A stretch of DNA of 64,000 bases from Tomitella gaofuii (GTDB taxonomy: Bacteria; Actinomycetota; Actinomycetes; Mycobacteriales; Mycobacteriaceae). The position numbers were made by a program, and so were the translations under genes. How positions within the stretch are numbered: the first letter of the stretch is position 1; each line of letters starts with the position of its first letter. The notes below the pieces were generated by a model. It saw only the letters and a list, made by a program, of their open reading frames with translations. It was not told the DNA's origin and did not search any database. The stretch is taken from assembly GCF_014126825.1 (NCBI RefSeq), contig NZ_CP059900.1, positions 124,001 to 188,000 on the forward strand, written 5' to 3'. Positions 57,881 through 64,000 of this stretch are shown here, piece by piece.

Positions 57881-58909
57881 ATGAGCACCCCCATCTTCGT
57901 CCAGGACGTCACGCTGCGCGACGGCATGCACGCCGTGCGCCACCAGATCAGCACCGACGACGTCAAGCGCATCGTCACCGCGCTCGACAAGGCCGGCGTC
58001 GACGCCATCGAGGTCGCCCACGGCGACGGGCTGGCCGGCGGATCGGTCAACTACGGGCCCGGCTCCAACACCGACTGGGAGTGGATCGCCGCGGCCGGCG
58101 AAGTGCTCGAGAACGCGCGCCTGACCACGCTGCTGCTGCCCGGCGTCGGCACCGTCGAGGAGCTCAAGAAGGCCTGGGACCTGGGCGTGCGCTCGGTGCG
58201 CATCGCCACCCACTGCACCGAGGCCGACGTCTCGGCACAGCACATCGAGGCCGCCCGCGAGATCGGCATGGACGTCGCCGGCTTCCTCATGCTCAACCAC
58301 ATGGCCGAGCCGGCCGTGCTCGCCCAGCAGGCCAAGCTCATGGAGTCCTACGGCGCGCACTGCGTGTACATCACCGACTCGGGCGGGCGCCTGACGATGA
58401 AGGGCATCCGCGACCGCGTCCACGCCTACCGCGACGCGCTCAAGCCGGAGACCGAGATCGGCATCCACGCCCACGAGAACCTGTCGCTGTCCGTCGCCAA
58501 CTCGGTGACCGCGGTGGAGGAGGGCGTCTACCGCGTCGACGCGTCGCTCGCCGGCCACGGCGCGGGCGCCGGCAACTGCCCGCTCGAGGCGTTCGTGGCG
58601 GTGGCCAACCTCGAGGGCTTCGAGCACCGCTGCGACCTCAACGCGCTCGAGGACGCGGCCGACGACATCGTGCGTCCCCTGCAGGACCGCCCGGTGCGCG
58701 TCGACCGCGAGACCCTCACCCTCGGGTACGCGGGCGTGTACTCGTCGTTCCTGCGCCACGCGGAGACGGCGGCCAAGCGCTACGACTTGGACGTGCGCGA
58801 CATCCTCATGGAGTGCGGCAAGCGCAAGCTCGTCGGCGGCCAGGAGGACATGATCGTCGACATCGCCCTCACCCTCGTCGCCGAGCGTGAGGAGGAAGGC
58901 GCGGCCTGA
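57881..58909 (+). CDS. 4-hydroxy-2-oxovalerate aldolase
   Basis: A 342-aa class II aldolase (MhpE/DmpG family). The metal and catalytic motif [14 protein letters not shown] is at residues 9-22, the metal His pair in [15 protein letters not shown], and [16 protein letters not shown] is the conserved loop. It splits 4-hydroxy-2-oxovalerate into pyruvate and acetaldehyde. It is the last gene of the lower-pathway operon; a strong hairpin terminator follows. Confidence 0.95.
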   Translation: MSTPIFVQDVTLRDGMHAVRHQISTDDVKRIVTALDKAGVDAIEVAHGDGLAGGSVNYGPGSNTDWEWIAAAGEVLENARLTTLLLPGVGTVEELKKAWDLGVRSVRIATHCTEADVSAQHIEAAREIGMDVAGFLMLNHMAEPAVLAQQAKLMESYGAHCVYITDSGGRLTMKGIRDRVHAYRDALKPETEIGIHAHENLSLSVANSVTAVEEGVYRVDASLAGHGAGAGNCPLEAFVAVANLEGFEHRCDLNALEDAADDIVRPLQDRPVRVDRETLTLGYAGVYSSFLRHAETAAKRYDLDVRDILMECGKRKLVGGQEDMIVDIALTLVAEREEEGAA

Positions 58910-58931
58910 CCTCACACACTGTGGTGCCCTG

Positions 58932-58970
58932 ACGACGGCGCCGACGTCCCCGGGGCGTCGGCGCCGTCGT
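58932..58970. terminator. bidirectional terminator
   Basis: Perfect 15-bp stem ACGACGGCGCCGACG / CGTCGGCGCCGTCGT with a 9-nt loop between the convergent aldolase and VOC genes. Confidence 0.85.
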
Positions 58971-58971
58971 G

Positions 58972-59415
58972 TCAACCGAGCTCGACGTTCCCGTCGGCGT
59001 CGACGTGCCAGCCGGGATTGTGCGCGATCTCCCAGACGATGCCGCCCGGGTCCTCGACATGCGCGTGGAAGACCCCGCCGAAGGCGCCGTCCGCGGGTTC
59101 GGTGCGCACAGTGCCGCCGACGCGGCGCATCGCGTCGACCACGCGGGAGACCTCGTCGCGGGTGCCCACGTTGTGGGCGAGGGTCACGCCGGAGACCCGC
59201 GTACGGGTGGACGCGTCGCCGACGCCGCGGGGCAGGTCCTCGTCGAACTTGCGTGCGTCGAACAGACCGAGCACCTGTCCGGGGGCGCTCTGGAAGAAGA
59301 TGATCTCCCCGGCCACGTCCAGCAGCGGCGTCCAGCCGAGACCGTCGACGTAGAAGCGGCGCGCGGCGTCGAGGTCCTCCGTGGCGAAGGTGATGAAGTC
59401 GATGCGTTGATCCAC
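58972..59415 (-). CDS. VOC-family protein (glyoxalase-like)
   Basis: A 147-aa two-module VOC protein: [25 protein letters not shown] in the first betaalphabetabetabeta unit and [17 protein letters not shown] in the second. The usual metal ligands are only partly present (Glu in VWEI), so it may be a binding protein rather than an enzyme. The GTG at 59415 lacks a strong ribosome site. It lies 11 bp downstream of the ribBA stop, on the same strand, so it may be part of the riboswitch-controlled transcript. Confidence 0.7.
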   Translation of the reverse strand: MDQRIDFITFATEDLDAARRFYVDGLGWTPLLDVAGEIIFFQSAPGQVLGLFDARKFDEDLPRGVGDASTRTRVSGVTLAHNVGTRDEVSRVVDAMRRVGGTVRTEPADGAFGGVFHAHVEDPGGIVWEIAHNPGWHVDADGNVELG

Positions 59416-59426
59416 GGAGCCCCAGG

Positions 59427-60716
59427 TTACGCGGTGGCGGCGGCCGTATCGGGGTTTCCGCCGACGACGGGGGCGACCTCCACGACGTCGATGCCGTGCC
59501 GGGCGAGGATCTGCCTGCCGGCACCCGACAGGGCCGACTCGTCCGCGTCGCAGGACAGGAGCCGGACGGAGTCGAAGCCGAGATCGGCCAGCATCTGTGC
59601 GGCGACGTGCAGATCGCCCGCAGTGGGGGCCGGGGGCATCGCGACCGCGGCGGACTCGTCGGCGGCGAAGGAACGCAGCGTGTGCACCAGCCCCTCTCCG
59701 CGCGCGGACTCCTCCCGGAGGTAGAGGACGACGCCGGAGTCGGCGGCCGACACCGCGTCCATCGCCGAGCCCAGGTCGTGGCCGCAGCCGCAGCGAGTGG
59801 ACCCGAACACGTCGCCGGTGAGGCACTCGGCGTGGATGCGCACCGTGGCGGGGCCTGGCGTGGGGGCGGCCTCGGCGGCCGCCGGTGCGGTGGGCTTGCC
59901 GGAGAGCAGCGCCACGTGCTCGCGGCCGTCGACGACGCCGGTGTATCCGACGGCGCGGAAGGTGCCGTGCGTGGTGGGGACGTTCGCCACCGGCCCGCGC
60001 GTGACGAGCTGTTCGTGGGTGCGCCGCCATTCGGCGAGGTCGGCGATGGTGATCAGGGCCAGGCCGTGCGTGTCGGCGAACGCGCGCAGTTCGGCGGTGC
60101 GCGCCATCGTGGTCGGGTCCTTCTCGCTGACGATCTCGCACACCACGCCCACCGGGTTGAGCCCGGCGAGGCGGGTGAGGTCCACGGCGGCCTCGGTGTG
60201 GCCGGGACGCACGAGCACCCCGCCTTCGCGGGCGCGCAGGGGGACCACGTGGCCGGGGCGTGAGAAGTCGGCGGCCGCGGAGCCCCTGTCGGCGAGGGCG
60301 CGGATCGTCAGTGCGCGGTCATGGGCGCTGATGCCCGTCGTGACGCCGGCGCGCGCGTCGACCGTGACGGTGTAGGCGGTGTGGTGCGGGTCCTCGTTGG
60401 ACCGGTGCATCGGCGGCAGGTCGAGCCTGTCGCAGTCGTCGCCGGTCATCGGCACGCAGAGGTATCCGGAGCTGTAGCGGACGGTGAACGCGACGAGCTC
60501 GGTGGTGGCAGCCTCCGCGGCGAAGATGATGTCGCCTTCGTTCTCCCGGTCCTCGTCGTCGACGACCACGACGGCCTTGCCCGCGGCGATGTCGGCGATG
60601 GCACGGTCGATGCCATCGAACCGGCTCCCGGCGACGCGATGATGCTCTGCTCCGGTGGGGTGCGACCGGCGTCCCTGTGCACCGTGCCCGACGATCTGCG
60701 CGTCTCCGGTCAACAT
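59427..60716 (-). CDS. ribBA: RibBA-like protein: DHBP synthase with degenerate GTP cyclohydrolase II half
   Basis: A 429-aa protein. The N-terminal half is a complete 3,4-dihydroxy-2-butanone-4-phosphate synthase ([16 protein letters not shown] with the Mg-binding Glu, [40 protein letters not shown]). The C-terminal half keeps the zinc Cys of GTP cyclohydrolase II ([20 protein letters not shown]). It lacks the RQEGRGIGL segment (here [10 protein letters not shown]), the catalytic Asp/Arg region of the E. coli enzyme (here [10 protein letters not shown]) and TNNP (here SCDADE). It probably makes only the four-carbon riboflavin precursor. ATG 60716 has GGGCGAGG; GTG 60740 is upstream. An FMN riboswitch precedes it. 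Confidence 0.8.
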   Translation of the reverse strand: MLTGDAQIVGHGAQGRRSHPTGAEHHRVAGSRFDGIDRAIADIAAGKAVVVVDDEDRENEGDIIFAAEAATTELVAFTVRYSSGYLCVPMTGDDCDRLDLPPMHRSNEDPHHTAYTVTVDARAGVTTGISAHDRALTIRALADRGSAAADFSRPGHVVPLRAREGGVLVRPGHTEAAVDLTRLAGLNPVGVVCEIVSEKDPTTMARTAELRAFADTHGLALITIADLAEWRRTHEQLVTRGPVANVPTTHGTFRAVGYTGVVDGREHVALLSGKPTAPAAAEAAPTPGPATVRIHAECLTGDVFGSTRCGCGHDLGSAMDAVSAADSGVVLYLREESARGEGLVHTLRSFAADESAAVAMPPAPTAGDLHVAAQMLADLGFDSVRLLSCDADESALSGAGRQILARHGIDVVEVAPVVGGNPDTAAATA

Positions 60717-60791
60717 GTCCTCGCCCACTTTCTCGATCACTACGGTGATCCCAGGGCGGTGGCCGACGGTATACGGAAACCCCGTCGGTGG

Positions 60792-60985
60792 CGTTCTCTC
60801 TCATCCGGACTATGACCGTCGGCTCCGGGATCGCACCGGAATCTGCTCGTCCCCCCGGGCGGATCACACCACCCGAGGGCGCTCGCGGGCTCGATGCCGA
60901 CGCGCAGTGCGGCCCTGTGAGGAGGCCACTGCGCGCGGCGTCATTACCGCCGGTGGGGAATTGCACCCCGCCCCGAGAACTTCCG
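60792..60985 (-). ncRNA. FMN riboswitch (RFN element)
   Basis: Read on the minus strand, the region has the conserved RFN parts in order: GGCGGGGTGCAATTCCCCAC, CGGCGGTAATGACGCC, a variable middle hairpin (AGTGGCCTCCTCACAGGGCC region and a GC-rich stem), then GTGATCCGCCCGG, TTCCGGTGCGATCCCGGAG, CCGACGGTCATAGTCCGGAT and GAGAGAACGCC. It ends about 50 nt before the ribBA start. FMN binding should shut off ribBA expression. Confidence 0.93.
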
Positions 60986-61076
60986 GCTCCGACGTTACCA
61001 CCCGGTGCAGTGGTCCTGTCGTGCCTGTTTCCCGCCGGATGGAACTGCGGCGCCCGGCCCGTCAGATCTGACGCAA

Positions 61077-61095
61077 TGAGGTTAGGCTGAGCTAA
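61077..61095. promoter_or_regulatory. IdeR/DtxR iron box
   Basis: TGAGGTTAGGCTGAGCTAA agrees with the mycobacterial IdeR consensus TTAGGTTAGSCTAACCTAA in 16 of 19 positions. It lies 48 bp upstream of the siderophore-interacting protein start. Confidence 0.75.
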
Positions 61096-61142
61096 GTAAC
61101 GACGGGGTGGCGGTGCAGCCGCCCGGACGCAGGGGAGGCCGG

Positions 61143-61967
61143 ATGGCGCGCGAGAACATGAGATCCCGGGGCATCAAGCCCGAGGACGCCGAGCTGCTGA
61201 CGCTGAAGGTCGTAGGGTCGCAGCGGCTGTCGAAGACGTTCACCAGGGTGACCCTCGGCGGCGGGGAGGCCGACCGGTTCCGGTACATGGGCTTCGACCA
61301 ATGGTTCCGCCTGTTCATTCCGGTGGCGGAGGATTCGTTGTCGCGCCTGCCGGCGAAGCTCGACACCCTCGCCTACATGCGGTACCTGACGATCTCGAAG
61401 ACGACGCGGCCGGTGCTGCGCAACTACACCGTGAGCGGCTATCGCGCAGACGGCCCGCACGGGCCCGAGCTGGACGTGGACTTCGTGCTCCACGGCCAGG
61501 ACGAGCCGGGCTCGGCGGGACCGGCCGCGGCGTGGTCGCTCACCTGCAGCCCGGGGGATGCGGTGGCCATTTATGACGAGGGCGTCGGCTTCAACCCGGA
61601 TCCGTCGCTGCGCAGCGTGGTCCTCGCCGCCGACGAGTCGGGGCTGCCCGCGATGGGCGGGGTGCTCTCGTCGCTGGACTCCGACGTGACCGGCACGGCG
61701 TTCATCGAGGTACCCGATGCGGACGATCGCCGCGCCCTGCAGCACCCCGAGGGCGTCGACGTGCAGTGGATCGTGCGCGATTCCCGCGTGGCCCCCGGAA
61801 AGTCGGTGCTGGCCGCGGCGTGTGCGGCGGTACCTCCGGCGGAGCCGTTCTACGGGTGGGTGGTCGGCGAGCAGAGCCTGGCGTCGGGGCGGCGCCGCCA
61901 CTGGGTGCGCGGCGGCGTCCCGAAGAACGACATCATGTTCTGCGGCTACTGGCGCAATCGGCACTGA
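61143..61967 (+). CDS. siderophore-interacting protein (FAD-dependent ferric reductase type)
   Basis: A 274-aa SIP-family protein. The N-terminal FAD-binding barrel has RNYTVSGYR at about residues 99-107. The C-terminal NAD(P)H domain has VVLAADESGLPAM (about residues 162-174; the GDETALPA motif of the family) and ends in a SIP-type FYGWVVGEQ...GGVPKNDIMFCGYW. It reduces ferric siderophore to release iron. Start fixed by GGGGAGGCCGG. An IdeR box lies upstream, so it is expressed in low iron. Its 3' end overlaps the convergent glycosylase gene by 35 bp. Confidence 0.9.
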   Translation: MARENMRSRGIKPEDAELLTLKVVGSQRLSKTFTRVTLGGGEADRFRYMGFDQWFRLFIPVAEDSLSRLPAKLDTLAYMRYLTISKTTRPVLRNYTVSGYRADGPHGPELDVDFVLHGQDEPGSAGPAAAWSLTCSPGDAVAIYDEGVGFNPDPSLRSVVLAADESGLPAMGGVLSSLDSDVTGTAFIEVPDADDRRALQHPEGVDVQWIVRDSRVAPGKSVLAAACAAVPPAEPFYGWVVGEQSLASGRRRHWVRGGVPKNDIMFCGYWRNRH

Positions 61968-62544
61968 CCCCGCGGCGGTGGCAGCCGGCCAAGTGGGTGT
62001 CGATGATCCCCGTCGCCTCCATCAGCGCGTGACACGATGTGGGGCCGACGAAGCGGAAGCCGCGCGCGCGCAGGTCCTTCGCCATCGCCTCGGAGGCGGC
62101 GCTGCGGGTGGGCACCTCCTCCGCCGTGCGTGGGGCGGCCGGGTCCGCGTCACGGTAGCCCCACAGCACCGCATCGAGGCCCTCCCCGTCGCGGAGACGT
62201 TGCACGGCACTGGCGTTGCCCACTGCAGCCGCGATCTTGGCGCGGTTGCGGACGATCGCGGCATCGGCGAGCAGCCGCTGAACGTCGTCATCGGTGAAGG
62301 CGGCGACCTTGTCGACGTCGAAGCCCGCGAAGGCGTCGCGGAACGCGGGCCGCTTGCGCAGGATGGTCAGCCACGACAGGCCGGCCTGGAACGACTCGAG
62401 GCAGATCCGCTCGAACAGCGCCCGCTCGCCGTGGACGGGCACGCCCCACTCCATGTCGTGGTACTCCGTGTTGAGCGGGTCGGTGACCGCCCAGGGGCAG
62501 CGGGCCACGCCGTCCGCGCCGACGATCGCCGTCGTCTCCGGCAT
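61933..62544 (-). CDS. tag: DNA-3-methyladenine glycosylase I
   Basis: A 203-aa TagA-type glycosylase. Zinc ligands are C16 (ARCPWAV), H29 (EYHDMEWGVP) and the C-terminal His/Cys in THLAGCHRR. ESFQAGLSWLTILRKR is the helix-hairpin-helix segment, and WGYRDAD and PTSCHALMEATG are typical. It removes 3-methyladenine from alkylated DNA. The ATG overlaps the stop of the upstream methyltransferase gene (ATGA). Confidence 0.93.
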   Translation of the reverse strand: MPETTAIVGADGVARCPWAVTDPLNTEYHDMEWGVPVHGERALFERICLESFQAGLSWLTILRKRPAFRDAFAGFDVDKVAAFTDDDVQRLLADAAIVRNRAKIAAAVGNASAVQRLRDGEGLDAVLWGYRDADPAAPRTAEEVPTRSAASEAMAKDLRARGFRFVGPTSCHALMEATGIIDTHLAGCHRRGVSADCASSRRT

Positions 62545-63305
62545 CACGCGCCCCCCGTCCCGCCGCACGCGGCGTGTCCGTCGCCGGGGGCTCCGGTTTC
62601 CGAGGGCTGCCCGGCGGTCTCGAGGTCCAGCAGATACTTCTTGGCCGCGGGACCGGCGATATACCCGCCGAGGGAACCGTCGCTGCGCGTGACCCGATGG
62701 CAGGGCACCAGGATCGGGATCGGGTTGCGGGCGCACGCGGTTCCGACGGCGCGGGCCGCACCCGCGCTGCCCGCGGCCTGGGCCACCTGTGCGTAGCCGG
62801 CGGTGCCGCCGCGCGGGATCTCGGGGAGATGTTCGAGGACGCTGCGCTGGAAGCCGTGCGCCAGCCGCAGGTCCACCGGGACGGTGAACGCTGCGCGGAC
62901 GCCGCGGAAGTACTCGTCGATCTCCGTCGCGACGGCGTCGAGACGCCACGGCATGCGGAGCACCCGCGGCGAGACCCGTGCGGCCAGATCCTCGAGGACG
63001 GCATCGTGTCCCTGCACGCTGAACGCCACCCGGACGACCCCCGACGGCGTCGCGGCGATCAGCAGCGGTCCGAGCGGCGAATCCATCGTGCGGTATGCGA
63101 CGTCGATCAGGCCCTCGTGATCGGCGCCGGACAGGATGCCGGCGAACAGTTCCTCGACCAGAGAGCGCTCGCCGGCGTCGGGGCCGGCCGCCTGCAGGAG
63201 TGCGAGCGTATCGAGCGGATCGGTGCGGGCGGCGCCGGCCGCGCGCACGGACGCGGAGTCGTGGGGGGCGGATCCCGGGTGCACCGGGATCGTCGTGGAG
63301 TTCAT
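62544..63305 (-). CDS. ogt: methylated-DNA-[protein]-cysteine S-methyltransferase
   Basis: A 253-aa protein. It has an N-terminal extension of about 85 residues (DTLALLQAAGPDAGERS...), then the Ogt fold, with HGFQRSVLEHLPEIPRGGTAGYAQVA for DNA binding and the active-site PCHRV in NPIPILVPCHRVTRSDG (Cys about residue 206). It transfers the methyl group from O6-methylguanine to itself. ATG 63305 overlaps the stop of the upstream sigma factor gene (ATGA), so the two are coupled. Confidence 0.93.
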   Translation of the reverse strand: MNSTTIPVHPGSAPHDSASVRAAGAARTDPLDTLALLQAAGPDAGERSLVEELFAGILSGADHEGLIDVAYRTMDSPLGPLLIAATPSGVVRVAFSVQGHDAVLEDLAARVSPRVLRMPWRLDAVATEIDEYFRGVRAAFTVPVDLRLAHGFQRSVLEHLPEIPRGGTAGYAQVAQAAGSAGAARAVGTACARNPIPILVPCHRVTRSDGSLGGYIAGPAAKKYLLDLETAGQPSETGAPGDGHAACGGTGGA

Positions 63306-63982
63306 GGCCTGTTTCCTCCGGTCGTGGGATCTGTGCGGCCGCCGGCCGCTGCGGTGGGCCGCCGCGGCGAGGGGGCGCGTGGGATGTCGGTGGTCTGCCG
63401 AGTGTCGGGGGTGGGCTGCACGTCGGGGGTGGACTGGGCGTTCGGGGCCCGATCGGCGAACGTCCTGCGCAAAGCCGCGACGCCGTCGGATCCGGCGCGG
63501 CGTGCGGCTGTCGCGGAGTTTCCGATGATCGTGGCGGCCTCGGCGTATGGCATACCGACGAGGTGGTGGTAGACCACCGCCTGGCGCTGTACGAGCGGCA
63601 GATCTCCCAAGGCCTGCCACAGCGGGGCGAAATCGTCCGCGGCGCCGGGGATACCGACGCTGCTGTGCGCGGGCGGCGGCTCGGCCACCGGCACGGGATT
63701 GCGGCCCCGGGCGCGGAGCATGTCGATGCACTTGCGTTGCGCGATGGTGACCAGCCAGGCCTCGATGTTGCGGCCGGGTGGCAGCTTCGGGTAAGCGCGC
63801 AGCGCGGCGAGGAACGTCTCCGACCAGGCGTCATCCGCGTCCACCGGCCCGACCAGGGCGCGGCACACCCGGAGCACGGAGACGCCGTGGGCCTCGACGA
63901 CCCGTTGGAACGGCATGCCCGGAGCCGCGGTGGTGCCGGCCCCTGCAGCGGCGCTGCGGGGCGGGGTGCGGGAGCGGCTCAT
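63302..63982 (-). CDS. ECF-type sigma factor (alkylation-repair operon)
   Basis: A 226-aa sigma-70-family ECF factor. Region 2 (about residues 40-90: RVCRALVGPVDADDAWSETF, then WLVTIAQRKCIDMLRAR) binds the -10 element. Region 4 (about residues 125-180: ALGDLPLVQRQAVVYHHLVGM, YAEAATIIGNSATAARRAG) binds the -35. A Pro/Thr-rich C-terminal tail follows. The start at 63982 is ATG; the ORF opens at GTG 63988. The gene is coupled with ogt and tag, so it probably controls, or is controlled with, a methylation-damage response. Confidence 0.85.
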   Translation of the reverse strand: MSRSRTPPRSAAAGAGTTAAPGMPFQRVVEAHGVSVLRVCRALVGPVDADDAWSETFLAALRAYPKLPPGRNIEAWLVTIAQRKCIDMLRARGRNPVPVAEPPPAHSSVGIPGAADDFAPLWQALGDLPLVQRQAVVYHHLVGMPYAEAATIIGNSATAARRAGSDGVAALRRTFADRAPNAQSTPDVQPTPDTRQTTDIPRAPSPRRPTAAAGGRTDPTTGGNRP

Positions 63983-64000
63983 GTTCACAGTATGTATACG

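Noticed and set aside
56879-59524. 881-aa ORF on the minus strand
   Set aside because: It is the shadow of the acetaldehyde dehydrogenase and aldolase genes; composition is low-complexity Arg/Val/Gly and no domain is visible.
1-64000. CRISPR arrays, tRNA or rRNA genes, prophage
   Set aside because: No regularly spaced repeats, no tRNA-like cloverleaf and no phage structural genes were seen on either strand by eye; a covariance-model scan was not possible.

Overview
The window is high-GC actinobacterial DNA. An MspA-family porin (29942-30583), the general codon usage, an IdeR-type iron box and a 'RRHVDL' sulfur leader peptide point to a mycolic-acid-containing member of the Mycobacteriales (Gordonia/Tsukamurella/Dietzia/Rhodococcus/Tomitella-like). 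The genus cannot be fixed from the sequence alone. No tRNA, rRNA or CRISPR array was seen.

Layout. 1-6091: a one-directional catabolic cluster (VOC protein end, TetR, alpha/beta hydrolase, thiolase, enolase-superfamily dehydratase-like protein, ketopantoate-reductase-like protein, nitroreductase). 6133-7547 and 23922-25334: two inverted copies of one 1.41-kb IS; the first has a frameshifted transposase, the second is intact and interrupts a GNAT gene. Between them lie a lipoprotein, a truncated peptide-binding protein, a TetR gene whose HTH segment is inverted in place, a toxin-antitoxin pair, an acyl-CoA dehydrogenase/phosphotransferase operon with TetR, an ABC-2 exporter, DsrE and TauE proteins with a sulfur leader peptide, and two MFS exporters each with its own divergent regulator. 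25335-27565 is a graveyard of mobile elements (TetR fragment, broken IS256, broken IS30); two short GGTACC-containing palindromic inserts have broken the transposases. 27863-30583 is a tight operon: MspA porin, small membrane protein, exported proline-rich protein, lipoprotein. Its 3' half drops sharply in GC.

30966-40092: AraC-like and PucR regulators, a Baeyer-Villiger-type monooxygenase, LysR, pyruvate carboxylase, and a kynurenine-formamidase-like hydrolase. 40316-44670 and 56046-58909 together encode a complete 3-hydroxyanthranilate meta-cleavage (2-aminomuconate) pathway: ring dioxygenase, ACMS decarboxylase, 2-aminomuconic semialdehyde dehydrogenase, deaminase, 4-oxalocrotonate decarboxylase, 2-oxopent-4-enoate hydratase, 4-hydroxy-2-oxovalerate aldolase and acylating acetaldehyde dehydrogenase. 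The end products are pyruvate and acetyl-CoA. An MHS-type symporter, an MBL-fold hydrolase and a NitT/TauT-type ABC importer lie between the two halves. Three of its promoter regions share a palindromic motif (ATGCC-N5-GGGCAT type). An IclR regulator with its own 17-bp palindrome sits before the lower pathway.

58932-64000: a strong terminator, a VOC protein, a RibBA protein with a degenerate GTP cyclohydrolase II half behind an FMN riboswitch, an IdeR-box-controlled siderophore-interacting protein, and a translationally coupled sigma factor/Ogt/Tag alkylation-repair operon.
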